Shown piece after piece: positions 27,345-35,656 of a DNA stretch of 47,897 nucleotides; the stretch's first letter is position 1, and each line of letters starts with the position of its first letter. The notes below the pieces were generated by a model. The model was not told where the DNA came from. It made no database searches and saw only the letters and a list, made by a program, of their open reading frames with translations. The DNA lies in assembly GCF_001665685.1 (NCBI RefSeq), contig NZ_LZTB01000055.1, forward strand, positions 1 through 47,897, in the 5' to 3' direction. Origin of the DNA: Mycobacterium sp. 852013-50091_SCH5140682. GTDB taxonomy: Bacteria; Actinomycetota; Actinomycetes; Mycobacteriales; Mycobacteriaceae. Position numbers and translations under genes: made by a program.

Positions 27345-28594
27345 GCTTTGCTGCTTTCCTTCTCGGGTTCGGTGACGAGCGGCGCACCGTCAACCAGATG
27401 CGGTGCCAGCGTGTTGTCGTACATGTTCAGCGCGCTGGCGATGGCCATGTGCATGTCCAGGTATTGGTAGGTGCCCAGCCGGCCCCCGAAAAGCACCTTG
27501 GCCGAGGCTGTTTCGGCCTTGGCGCGGGCGCGGTAGGTGGCCAGCAGGGTGCGGTCGGCTTCGGTGTTGATCGGGTAATACGGCTCGTCGTCGTTCTCGG
27601 CGAACCGGGAGTATTCGCGCATGATCACGGTCTTGTCGGCCGGGTACACCCGCTCGGGGTGGAAGTGCCGGAACTCGTGGATGCGGGTGTAGGGCACGTC
27701 GGCGTCGTTGTAGTTCATCACCGCGGTGCCCTGGAAGTCGCCGGTATCCAGCACGTCGACCTCGAAATCCAGTGTGCGCCAACCCAACCGGCCTTCGGAA
27801 TAGTCGAAGTACCGGTCCAGGGGCCCGGTGTAGACCACCGGAGCGTCCGGGTTCTCGGCCCGCAGGCTCTCGCGCACGTCGAACCAGTCGGTGTCGAGGA
27901 CCACCTGGATGCGGTCGTCGGCGGCCATCTTCTCCAGCCACGCGGTGTAGCCGTCGACCGGCAGCCCCTCGTAGGTGTCGTTGAAGTACCGGTTGTCGAA
28001 TGTGTAGCGCACCGGCAGCCGGGTGATGTTGGCCGCGGGCAGTTCCTTCGGGTCGGTCTGCCACTGCTTGGCGGTGTAGTGCTTGACGAACGCCTCGTAG
28101 AGCGGGCGGCCGATCAGCGAGATGGCCTTTTCCTCGAGGTTCTGGGCGTCTTTGGTATCGATCTCGGCGGCCTGTTCGGCGATCAGCGCCCTGGCCTCGT
28201 CCGGCGTGAAGTAGCGGCCGAAGAACTGGGACACCAGACCGAGGCCCATCGGGAACTGGTAGGCCTGCCCGTTGTGCAGGGCGAACACCCGGTGTTGGTA
28301 GTTGGTGAAGTCGGTGAAGTTCCGGACGTAGTCCCACACCCGCTGGTTGGAGGTGTGGAACAGGTGGGCACCGTATTTATGGACTTCGATGCCGGTCTGC
28401 GGTTCGGGTTCGGAATAGGCGTTACCGCCGATATGCGGACGTCGCTCGATGACAAGTACGCGCTTGTCGAGTTGCGTCGCCACGCGCTCGGCGATCGTCA
28501 GGCCGAAGAAACCGGAACCAACGACAAAGAGGTCGAAATGACCTTTGGGCTGGGCCGCGCCGACCCGGGGAGATAAGGACGTCATCGGCAGCAA
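27341..28594 (-). CDS. glf: UDP-galactopyranose mutase
   Basis: 417 residues, or 414 if the second ATG (28585) is used; 399 in M. tuberculosis, with the difference at the N-terminus (TSLSPRVGAAQPKGH before FDLFVVGSGF). It converts UDP-galactopyranose to UDP-galactofuranose with reduced FAD. The FAD-binding GSGFFG is at 26-31 and the ERRPHIGGNAYSE strand end follows. Family signatures include KYGAHLFHTSN, YTAKQW and RIHEFRHFHPER. It is the promoter-proximal gene of the glf-glfT2-PAP2-ubiA-aftB run and is divergent from erp. Confidence 0.97.
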   Translation of the reverse strand: MLPMTSLSPRVGAAQPKGHFDLFVVGSGFFGLTIAERVATQLDKRVLVIERRPHIGGNAYSEPEPQTGIEVHKYGAHLFHTSNQRVWDYVRNFTDFTNYQHRVFALHNGQAYQFPMGLGLVSQFFGRYFTPDEARALIAEQAAEIDTKDAQNLEEKAISLIGRPLYEAFVKHYTAKQWQTDPKELPAANITRLPVRYTFDNRYFNDTYEGLPVDGYTAWLEKMAADDRIQVVLDTDWFDVRESLRAENPDAPVVYTGPLDRYFDYSEGRLGWRTLDFEVDVLDTGDFQGTAVMNYNDADVPYTRIHEFRHFHPERVYPADKTVIMREYSRFAENDDEPYYPINTEADRTLLATYRARAKAETASAKVLFGGRLGTYQYLDMHMAIASALNMYDNTLAPHLVDGAPLVTEPEKESSKA

Positions 28595-28798
28595 GGGTAT
28601 CCGACGGGCCCGCTACAGCCCGAATTCGATAGCGGGCGTAGGTCGCAATTCGCTCACAATTCAATATCGTCACTCTAGACCCTTTAGTCACACCAGTACC
28701 ATCGATCACGTTGGCACTCATGGGCTCCGCACGTTTCGTCCTTAGCTGCTGACAGACCTGAGCAGTACAGATATGCAGTCCAATTTGAGGAGACTTCC
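28595..28798. promoter_or_regulatory. Divergent promoter region between glf and erp
   Basis: 204 bases separate the two divergent starts, so promoters for both arms must lie here. The region is less GC-rich than its flanks (for example the stretch around 28651-28690). I could not place -35/-10 boxes with confidence. GAGGAG lies just before the erp GTG. Confidence 0.5.
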
Positions 28799-29785
28799 GT
28801 GCCGAACCGACGTCGACGCAAGCTCTCGACAGCCATGCGTGCAGTCGCTGCAGTGGCAGTCGCAAGTCCAGCAGCATTGGTTGCGGTCACCCAGCTTTCC
28901 CCTGAGCCTCAGCAGCGCGAATTCACCCAGGCCGCGATGATCACCGACCTGCCCACCGAGCTGATGTCCGCGCTGTCCCAGGGGCTCTCCCAGTTCGGCA
29001 TCAACCTGCCGGGCGGGTTGCTCGGCGGCACCGGAGCGTCGCCGTCGCTCGCCTCGCCGACGCTGACCTCGCCCGGCCTGGGTGCGCCCGGCCTGGGTGC
29101 GCCCGGGCTGACCAGCCCTGGTCTCACCTCCCCCGGCCTCACCTCGCCCGGGCTCACCAGCCCCGGGTTGACCAATCCGGGCCTGACCAGCCCCGGCCTG
29201 ACGGCACCCGGTGGTGCCGGCCTGCCCGGTGCCACCCCGGGGGCCACGCCGAGCCTGACCGCGCCTGGCGCGCTGACCGATCCCGCGCTGAGCAACCCAG
29301 CCCTGAGCAACCCGGCATTGACCAACCCGGCCGGCGCTCTGCCCGGCGGGCTGACCAACCCGGCCGGCGCCGTGCCCGGTGGGCTGACCACGCCGAGCCT
29401 CGGCGCTCCGACCACCCCGGGCCTCACCACGCCCGGTCTGGGCACCGACCCGTCGCTGATGCCGATCTCCAACGGCGGCGCCCTGCCCGCCCCGGGTGAG
29501 GTGCCGATCGCCGGTGACCCCGGCCTGGGTGGCACCTACCCGATCCTCGGTGGCCCGCTGGGGAGCGATCCGTCGCTGAGTGCGATGCCTGCCACCAGCA
29601 GCACTGGCGGTGGTGGCCTCTTCGGTGACCTGTCCAGTGCCGCCCAGCAGCTCGGCGCCGGCCAGGCGATCGATCTGCTCAAGGGCATGGTGATGCCGGC
29701 CATCACCTCGGCGATGAAACAGGGCATCCCTGCGGCCGCACCCGCGGTACCGGCACCGCCGGCTCCGCCGCTGCCCACACCCTGA
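28799..29785 (+). CDS. erp: Exported repetitive protein Erp (PirG)
   Basis: 328 residues from the GTG at 28799 with GAGGAG upstream (284 in Rv3810). Cell-surface protein restricted to mycobacteria and needed for virulence and envelope integrity in pathogens; its biochemical function is unknown. The signal region is RRRRKLSTAM followed by a hydrophobic stretch (residues 13-32). The central block at 92-137 consists of about nine PGLTS-type pentapeptides, followed by longer Pro/Gly/Leu-rich degenerate units (AGALPGGLTNP, PAGAVPGGLTTP) to about 240. A non-repetitive region with SAAQQLGAGQAIDLLKGM and a Pro/Ala tail ends the protein. Repeat number varies between species, explaining the length difference. 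Confidence 0.95.
   Translation: MPNRRRRKLSTAMRAVAAVAVASPAALVAVTQLSPEPQQREFTQAAMITDLPTELMSALSQGLSQFGINLPGGLLGGTGASPSLASPTLTSPGLGAPGLGAPGLTSPGLTSPGLTSPGLTSPGLTNPGLTSPGLTAPGGAGLPGATPGATPSLTAPGALTDPALSNPALSNPALTNPAGALPGGLTNPAGAVPGGLTTPSLGAPTTPGLTTPGLGTDPSLMPISNGGALPAPGEVPIAGDPGLGGTYPILGGPLGSDPSLSAMPATSSTGGGGLFGDLSSAAQQLGAGQAIDLLKGMVMPAITSAMKQGIPAAAPAVPAPPAPPLPTP
29072..29209 (+). repeat. PGLTS-type pentapeptide repeat array in erp
   Basis: Fifteen-base units encode PGLGA, PGLGA, PGLTS x4, PGLTN, PGLTS and PGLTA in succession (residues 92-137). Most units differ at synonymous positions, so the array is old rather than newly expanded. It is the diagnostic feature of Erp. Confidence 0.9.
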
Positions 29786-29813
29786 CGGGCCGGGCAGGAA
29801 ACGCTTGTTACAA

Positions 29814-29854
29814 AACGGCACCGCAGAAGCCAGTGGAGGCTCTGCGGTGCCGTT
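29814..29854 (+). terminator. Strong hairpin terminator downstream of erp
   Basis: AACGGCACCGCAG (29814-29826) pairs with CTGCGGTGCCGTT (29842-29854). The stem continues through AGCC/GGCT with one bulged A, closing on a six-base loop. It lies 29 bases after the erp stop. AAAA on one side and TT on the other make it close to a canonical intrinsic terminator. Confidence 0.85.
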
Positions 29855-29919
29855 GCGTGCACGCTGAGAATCGCGTGTCGAAACATTGGTAACAACAGAC
29901 CCATACGTAACATCAGTCC

Positions 29920-31518
29920 GTGCTGTCCCGCCGTACCGCGCCGCCGCTGCTCTTCACTGCGCTCGCGGCAACGGTCGTCATCCTCCCGTGGGCGATCGAC
30001 GGCGTGCCCGGTGGCAACCACAACGACCCCGCACACGCTGGACCTGTACTCACCCAGCAACCGTTGAACAATCTGAGCAGCGGCGACAGCGTCCGAGAGA
30101 TCCACCAGGACACCCCGTTCTCGATGGTCGCGCTGACCGCACAGGACCTCAGCGGCACCTCGGCCAAGGTCCGAGCGCAGAAAGCCGACGGCTCCTGGGG
30201 GCCGTGGTACCAAGCGGAGAACCTCGACGGCGTCGGCAATGAAGGCGGCCCCGGACCACGCGGCACCGAGCCGGTGTTCGTCGGGAAAACCACCACCGTG
30301 CAGATCGCCGTCACCCACGCTTTGCCTGCGAACCGGCCTCCCGGACCTCAGCAGCCCGGCCTCGGCTACCGGCCCGCGTCCGTCGAACAGCCGCTGCCCC
30401 AAACCGTCAACGCGGTCCTCATCGCCCCGCCGAGGGCCCCGGTCGACACCGGGCCGCTGCCCACCGCCGCCACCCCGCCTGGTGTTCCGCCCAACGTCAT
30501 CACGCGCGCCCAGTGGGGCGCCGACGAGTCGATGCGATGCGGAAACCCGGTGTACGACAGGAATATTCGCGCCGCAGTCGTGCACCACACGGCCGGCAGC
30601 AACGACTACGCACCGGAAGACTCGGCCGGGATCGTCCGGTCGATCTTCGAGTACCACGCGCGCACGCTCGGCTGGTGCGACATCGCCTACAACGCGCTGG
30701 TCGACAAGTACGGCCAGGTGTTCGAGGGCCGGGCCGGCGGCATCAACCGGGCAGTCGAGGGCTCGCACACCGGCGGGTTCAACCGCGACACCTGGGGTGT
30801 GGCGATGATCGGCGACTTCAACGATGTACCGCCCACCGAGATTCAGCTGAACACGGTCGGACGGCTGCTGGGCTGGCGCCTGGGCCTCGATCACGTCGAC
30901 CCCAAGGGCAGCGTGGTCCTCACCTCCGCGGGCGGCTCGTTCACGCACTTCCCGCTCGGCGCGACCCCCACCCTGCCGACGATCTTCACCCACCGCGACG
31001 TCGGCAACACCGAATGCCCAGGCAACGCCGCCTACGCCCAGATGGACCGCCTCCGCGACATCGCCGCCCGGTTCAACCAGCCGCCGGGCCCGGCGGACCT
31101 GGCCGAACAGATGCGGGGCGGCGCCATCTACGCACGCTGGGAATCCCTCGGCGCCTCGGGCGGGCTTCTCGGCAACCCGACTTCGCCCGAGACCGCGGCG
31201 GAAGGATCGGCCCGTTACGCCACCTTCGAGCGGGGCGCGATCTACTGGTCACCGGAGAGCGGCGCCCAGCCGGTGACCGGCGCCCTCTACGAAGCCTGGG
31301 GCTCGCTCGGCTTCGAACGCGGCGTCCTCGGCCTGCCGACCAGCGGCGAGATCCCCGAGCCGCTGTGGATCGGACAGAACTTCCAGCACGGCACGCTCAA
31401 CTTCGACCGCGAGAAAGGCACCGTGACCCGCGTCGTCGACGGGGTTCCGCAGGAACTGCCACCGCCGCCGGCCGACCAACAGCCGGTTCAGCTGGAGCGG
31501 TTCACCCCGATCACCTAG
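29920..31518 (+). CDS. Peptidoglycan N-acetylmuramoyl-L-alanine amidase with LGFP repeats (Rv3811 homologue)
   Basis: 532 residues from a GTG at 29920 (539 in Rv3811). Signal peptide SRRTAPPLLFTALAATVVILPWA, then a roughly 170-residue N-terminal region, then an amidase_2/PGRP domain starting at VITRAQWGAD (193). Zinc-ligand candidates are H222 or H223 in VVHHTAG, H358 in THRDVG and C366 in TECPG. The domain cleaves the bond between MurNAc and L-Ala of peptidoglycan stems. The C-terminus has two or more LGFP repeats (YARWESLGASGGLLGNPTS, YEAWGSLGFERGVLGLPTS), which are thought to anchor proteins to the mycolate-bearing wall. It follows erp behind a terminator, so it probably has its own promoter in the 29855-29919 gap. 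Confidence 0.92.
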   Translation: MLSRRTAPPLLFTALAATVVILPWAIDGVPGGNHNDPAHAGPVLTQQPLNNLSSGDSVREIHQDTPFSMVALTAQDLSGTSAKVRAQKADGSWGPWYQAENLDGVGNEGGPGPRGTEPVFVGKTTTVQIAVTHALPANRPPGPQQPGLGYRPASVEQPLPQTVNAVLIAPPRAPVDTGPLPTAATPPGVPPNVITRAQWGADESMRCGNPVYDRNIRAAVVHHTAGSNDYAPEDSAGIVRSIFEYHARTLGWCDIAYNALVDKYGQVFEGRAGGINRAVEGSHTGGFNRDTWGVAMIGDFNDVPPTEIQLNTVGRLLGWRLGLDHVDPKGSVVLTSAGGSFTHFPLGATPTLPTIFTHRDVGNTECPGNAAYAQMDRLRDIAARFNQPPGPADLAEQMRGGAIYARWESLGASGGLLGNPTSPETAAEGSARYATFERGAIYWSPESGAQPVTGALYEAWGSLGFERGVLGLPTSGEIPEPLWIGQNFQHGTLNFDREKGTVTRVVDGVPQELPPPPADQQPVQLERFTPIT

Positions 31519-31552
31519 CGGCTCCGGTCTTATTGCTCCTCGCGTCCGCTAG
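31515..31552. terminator. Inverted repeat spanning the convergent stop codons of the amidase and HAD genes
   Basis: CTAGCGG (31515-31521) and CCGCTAG (31546-31552) are inverted copies around a 24-base spacer, and each contains the TAG stop of one of the two convergent genes. A seven-pair stem with a long loop is weak but could act as a two-way terminator. Confidence 0.35.
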
Positions 31553-32373
31553 CCCCACCAGCGTTCGAGCACCCGCGCCACACCGTCGTCGGCATTGGTC
31601 ACGGTCACCTCGTCGGCGGCCGCCACAGCGTCGGGGTGAGCGTTGCCCATGGCCACACCGCGCCCGGCCCAGCTCAGCATCGGCACGTCGTTGGGCATAT
31701 CGCCGAACGCGACGACGTCGACGGCACTGAGCCCGAGCGGGCCCGCGAGCTGCTCAACCCCGGTGGCCTTGCTGATGCCCACCGGCACCACCTCGATCAG
31801 ACCGTTGTTGGTCGAGTAGGTGATGTCGCCGAGCAGGCCGACGTGCTCGGCGAGCGCGGCGGCCATATCGGAGCTTCGCGCCCCGGCCTTGCGGACCAGC
31901 AGCTTGACGGCAGGCTGGGACAACAGGTCCTCGACGGACACCTCGGTGTTGTCAGGATTGAGCCACGCGTGCTCGTAACCCGGCGAGCTGACGAACTGCG
32001 GGGTGGCCGCATCGTGTGCCGAGATGCCGACACGCTCCACGGCCAGGCCGGCGCCCGGGATCACCCGGGACGCGATCTCGGCCAGTTCACCGAGGGCATC
32101 GGGCAGCAGCGTGTTCGCCGAGACGATCCGATCGGTGGCCGGGTCGTAGATCACCGCGCCGTTGGCGCACACCGCCAGCGGCGCGAGCCCCAGGCCGTCG
32201 ACCACGGGCGTGATCCAACGCGGCGGCCGGCCCGTCGCCAGTACGAATATCGCGCCCGACGCGACGGCGGCCTGCACGGCCGCCCGCGTGCGCGGGGTCA
32301 CCTTCTCGTCCTCGTCGAGCAGCGTCCCGTCAACGTCCGTGGCGATCAGCCGCGGTCTCGGATCGATCGCCAT
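31549..32373 (-). CDS. Cof-type HAD-superfamily hydrolase (Rv3813c homologue)
   Basis: 274 residues from the ATG at 32373, which overlaps the preceding acyltransferase stop (TGATG); a TTG one codon upstream is possible. The HAD motif I is DVDGTLL with nucleophile D13 and D15. Motif II is VLATGRP. The motif III/IV region is GISKATGVEQLAG with VVAFGDMPNDVPML. The type IIB cap places it in the Cof/sugar-phosphatase group that hydrolyses small phosphorylated metabolites. The substrate is unknown. Coupling to two acyltransferase genes suggests lipid or wall metabolism, though that is inference from position. Confidence 0.9.
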   Translation of the reverse strand: MAIDPRPRLIATDVDGTLLDEDEKVTPRTRAAVQAAVASGAIFVLATGRPPRWITPVVDGLGLAPLAVCANGAVIYDPATDRIVSANTLLPDALGELAEIASRVIPGAGLAVERVGISAHDAATPQFVSSPGYEHAWLNPDNTEVSVEDLLSQPAVKLLVRKAGARSSDMAAALAEHVGLLGDITYSTNNGLIEVVPVGISKATGVEQLAGPLGLSAVDVVAFGDMPNDVPMLSWAGRGVAMGNAHPDAVAAADEVTVTNADDGVARVLERWWG

Positions 32374-33134
32374 CAAATATTTTTTCCTGTCGCTTTACCC
32401 GCCCGCTTACGCGCGCGCTCGGCCAACTCGGCCTCGTCGAGGCGCTTGGCCTCCTGGAGCGTCGGCGCCGACCCGCCCAGTCGGCGTGGCACCCAGTACT
32501 GCCCCGCGGGCGCCGGGTACTCGCGCTGCACCCGGTCCAGCAGATCCGTCATCGTGGTGCGCAGCCGTGCGTCCAACTGCTCGACCGTACCGGTCGGCGC
32601 AAGCGGCTGCCCCACCGCCACCGTGACGGGAAACTTCTTGCGCCCCACCGATTTCGGATGATCCTTTGTCCAAATCCGGTGCGCGCCCCAGACGATCAGC
32701 GGGACGATCGGCACGTCGGCCTCCAAGGCCATCCGCACCGCTCCCGTCTTGAACTCCTTGAGCTCGAAGCTGCGGCTGATGGTGGCCTCGGGGTACACGC
32801 CGACCAGCTCGCCGTGGCGCAACGATTGCACCGCGAGGGCATAGGCTCCCGCCCCGGCCTCGCGGTCCACGGGAATCGTCCCGGTGTGCCTGATCAGGAA
32901 ATTGACCGGCTTCACCTGCTGCATCTCGGCTTTGATCATGAAGCGCATCCGACGTCCGCGCTCGGTCGCCGCCAGAGCGGCAGGCAGAAAGTCCACGTAG
33001 CTGGTGTGGTTGATCGCGACGACGGCGCCGCCCGTCGCCGGCAGATTCTCCACGCCGCGGAAGGTGATCCTGGTTCCGGTAGCGCGAACCACCAACTTGG
33101 CTGCGATTTCCAAACTTCGGAAAACGGGTTCCAT
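32373..33134 (-). CDS. 1-acyl-sn-glycerol-3-phosphate acyltransferase family protein (PlsC-like), copy 1
   Basis: 253 residues. PlsC-like acyltransferase with the catalytic H43-x4-D48 motif (NHTSYVD), the phosphate-binding block GVYPEATISRS in place of EGTRS, and VPLIVWGAHRIWTKDHPKS. It would transfer an acyl chain to lysophosphatidic acid or a related acceptor at the cytoplasmic membrane. It is about half identical by eye to the gene upstream, which ends only six bases before it, so the pair arose by tandem duplication (compare Rv3814c-Rv3816c). The C-terminal tail is rich in Arg/Lys/Ala. Confidence 0.9.
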   Translation of the reverse strand: MEPVFRSLEIAAKLVVRATGTRITFRGVENLPATGGAVVAINHTSYVDFLPAALAATERGRRMRFMIKAEMQQVKPVNFLIRHTGTIPVDREAGAGAYALAVQSLRHGELVGVYPEATISRSFELKEFKTGAVRMALEADVPIVPLIVWGAHRIWTKDHPKSVGRKKFPVTVAVGQPLAPTGTVEQLDARLRTTMTDLLDRVQREYPAPAGQYWVPRRLGGSAPTLQEAKRLDEAELAERARKRAGKATGKNI

Positions 33135-33140
33135 ACGGAC

Positions 33141-33935
33141 CTACCCCGACGCACCAGTCGGCTCGGCGGGCCCGGACTGATCCCCCAATGCCCGCCGCCG
33201 GGCCGCCTTCTCCGCGGCCTCCTCGGCATCCATCCGGTTGGCTTCGGCCAGCGACGGCGCACCGCCGCCAAGGCGATGCGGCACCCAGAATTCGCCGGGC
33301 GGGTACGGCCCATATGCGTCCTGCACCTGTTCCAGCAGGTGTTGCATGCGGGAATGCAGCAGCGCCGTCAGCTCGGCCGCAGGCAGCGTCGGCTGGATCG
33401 GCTCACCGACGGTGATGAAGATGGGCACCTTGGGCCGGTAGAGCTTCTTCGGATGCCCCTTGGTCCAGATTCGCTGGGCACCCCAGACGATGTGCGGAAC
33501 GATCGGCACGCCGGCCTGGATCGCCATCCGCGCCGCGCCGGACTTGAACCCCTTGATCTCGAAACTGCGGCTGATGGTCGCCTCGGGGTACACCCCGACC
33601 AATTCACCGGCCTTGAGGTACTCGACGGCCGCATCGTAGGAGGATGCGCCGTTGTCCCGGTCCACCTCGATATGGCGCAGGCTGCGCATGATCGGCCCGG
33701 TGATCTTGTTGTCGAACACCTCTTTTTTGGCCATGAACCGGACCTTGCGGCCCCGCTTCTGCTTGTACGCAGGCAGGCCGGCGAAGGTGAAGTCGAAGTA
33801 GCTGGTGTGGTTGATGGCCACCACCGCTCCGCCGGTGACGGGCAGGTTCTCCACCCCGGTCACAGTGAACTTCAGCCCCTGTAGCCGCCACGCCAGCCGG
33901 GCGAGCTGGATGACAGTCCCGTACACCGGTTCCAC
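33141..33935 (-). CDS. 1-acyl-sn-glycerol-3-phosphate acyltransferase family protein (PlsC-like), copy 2
   Basis: 264 residues from the GTG at 33935, whose product (EPVYGTVIQLARLAWR) lines up with the start of the neighbouring paralogue; the open frame to 34013 is poorly coding. H43-x4-D48 (NHTSYFD), GVYPEATISRS and VPHIVWGAQRIWTKGHPKK align position for position with copy 1. It is the first gene of the three-gene minus-strand set ending with the HAD hydrolase. Substrate preference cannot be told from the sequence. It is divergent from the MBL-Rieske gene, with a 176-base gap between starts. Confidence 0.9.
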   Translation of the reverse strand: MEPVYGTVIQLARLAWRLQGLKFTVTGVENLPVTGGAVVAINHTSYFDFTFAGLPAYKQKRGRKVRFMAKKEVFDNKITGPIMRSLRHIEVDRDNGASSYDAAVEYLKAGELVGVYPEATISRSFEIKGFKSGAARMAIQAGVPIVPHIVWGAQRIWTKGHPKKLYRPKVPIFITVGEPIQPTLPAAELTALLHSRMQHLLEQVQDAYGPYPPGEFWVPHRLGGGAPSLAEANRMDAEEAAEKAARRRALGDQSGPAEPTGASG

Positions 33936-34111
33936 AGCCGCCAGCGTAGTGGGCAGCCCCGACGGGCGCGTATGCGGCCGGATTCTGTTCGTCCTGCTCG
34001 CGTGCGGGGCCACCGGCCCCGTGAGGCACCCCTGGCCTGCAGCGCTTCGGCGCGTCGCCGGATTCCGGCTAGGCTGGCTGACGCTCCATGTTCTGAATCG
34101 AAAGGCTATTC

Positions 34112-35656
34112 GTGCAGGTCACAAGCGTCGGACATGCCGGCTTCCGGATCGATACCAGGGCCGGCAGCATCTTGTGCGATCCGTGGGTCAACCCGGCGTA
34201 CTTCGCGTCGTGGTTCCCGTTCCCGGACAACAGCCAGCTGGACTGGGCAGCACTGGGCGACGTGGATTACCTCTACGTCTCCCATCTGCACAAGGACCAC
34301 TTCGACCCGGAGAACCTGCGCCGCCACGTCAACAAGGACGCCGTGGTGCTGCTGCCGGACTATCCGGTGCCGGACCTGCGCCGCGAGCTGGAGAAGCTGG
34401 GCTTCCACACCTTCTTCGAGACCACAGATTCGGTCAAGCACACCGTCAGCGGCCCCAAGGGCGACCTCGACGTCATGATCATCGCGTTGCGGGCCCCGGC
34501 GGACGGCCCGATCGGCGACTCCGGGCTGGTGGTGTCCGACGGCGTCACGACCGCGTTCAACATGAACGACGCGCGGCCCGTGGATCTGGACGTGCTGCAC
34601 GCCGACTTCGGCCAGATCGACGTGCACATGCTGCAGTACTCCGGGGCCATCTGGTACCCGATGGTCTACGACATGCCCGAGCGGGCCAAGGAGGCCTTCG
34701 GCATCCAGAAGCGCCAGCGCCAGATGGACCGCTGCCGCCAGTACATCGCGCAGGTCGGGGCCACGTGGGTGATCCCGTCGGCCGGTCCGCCCTGCTTCCT
34801 GGACCCGGAGCTGCGCGACCTCAACGACGACCACGGCGACCCGGCCAACATCTTCCCCGACCAGGTGGTGTTCCTCGATCAGATGCGCAGCCACGGTCAC
34901 GACCGCGGCCTGCTCATGGTGCCCGGCTCCGTCGCCGATTTCACCGGCTCCGAGCTGAACGGGCTGAGCCACCCGATCGAAGACCCCGAAGCGGTGTTCA
35001 CCACCGGCAAGGCCGCGTACATCGAGGACTATGCGCAGCGGATGGCCCCCGTGCTGGCCGCCGAGAAGGCCGGCTGGGCGCCTGCGGCCGGAGAACCACT
35101 GCTGGAACCGCTGCGCGCGGTGTTCGAACCGATCATGCTGCAGTCGGACCAGATCTGCGACGGCATCGGCTACCCGGTCGAACTGCGCCTCGGCGCCGAG
35201 ACGGTGGTGCTGGACTTCCCGAAACGCACTGTGCGCGAACCGATTGCCGACGAGAAGTTCCGCTACGGGTTCGAGATCGCGCCCGAGTTGGTCCGGACTG
35301 TGCTACGCGACAACGAACCGGACTGGGTCAACACCATCTTCCTGTCCACCCGCTTCCGGGCCTGGCGCGTCGGCGGCTACAACGAATACCTGTACACGTT
35401 CTTCAAGTGCCTGACCGACGAGCGGATCGCCTACGCCGACGGCTGGTTCGCCGAGGCGCACGACGACACCGCCACCATCACGCTCGACGGCTGGGAGATC
35501 CAGCGGCGCTGCCCGCACCTGAAGGCAGACCTGTCGAAATTCGGTGTGGTGGAAGGCAATACCCTCACCTGCAACCTGCACGGCTGGCAATGGAACCTGC
35601 AGAACGGCAAGTGCCTGACCACCAAGGGACACGAGTTGAGGTGCGCCGAATTGTGA
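34112..35656 (+). CDS. MBL-fold metallohydrolase fused to a Rieske [2Fe-2S] domain (Rv3818 homologue)
   Basis: 514 residues from the GTG at 34112, with GAAAGG upstream. The N-terminal metallo-beta-lactamase-like domain has H58-x-H60-x-D62-H63 (SHLHKDHFD), which binds one or two metal ions. The C-terminal Rieske domain has CPH (C467, H469) and CNLH (C487, H490). The order (hydrolase then Rieske) is the reverse of vertebrate CMP-sialic-acid hydroxylase, the best-known protein joining these two folds. The M. tuberculosis equivalent, Rv3818, is uncharacterised. No oxygenase alpha-subunit iron site is seen beyond the MBL metal site. It overlaps the next gene by four bases. Confidence 0.88.
   Translation: MQVTSVGHAGFRIDTRAGSILCDPWVNPAYFASWFPFPDNSQLDWAALGDVDYLYVSHLHKDHFDPENLRRHVNKDAVVLLPDYPVPDLRRELEKLGFHTFFETTDSVKHTVSGPKGDLDVMIIALRAPADGPIGDSGLVVSDGVTTAFNMNDARPVDLDVLHADFGQIDVHMLQYSGAIWYPMVYDMPERAKEAFGIQKRQRQMDRCRQYIAQVGATWVIPSAGPPCFLDPELRDLNDDHGDPANIFPDQVVFLDQMRSHGHDRGLLMVPGSVADFTGSELNGLSHPIEDPEAVFTTGKAAYIEDYAQRMAPVLAAEKAGWAPAAGEPLLEPLRAVFEPIMLQSDQICDGIGYPVELRLGAETVVLDFPKRTVREPIADEKFRYGFEIAPELVRTVLRDNEPDWVNTIFLSTRFRAWRVGGYNEYLYTFFKCLTDERIAYADGWFAEAHDDTATITLDGWEIQRRCPHLKADLSKFGVVEGNTLTCNLHGWQWNLQNGKCLTTKGHELRCAEL

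Noticed and set aside
29072..29209. Short regular repeats as a possible CRISPR array
   Set aside because: The units are contiguous, without spacers, in frame and encode PGLTS-type pentapeptides of Erp.
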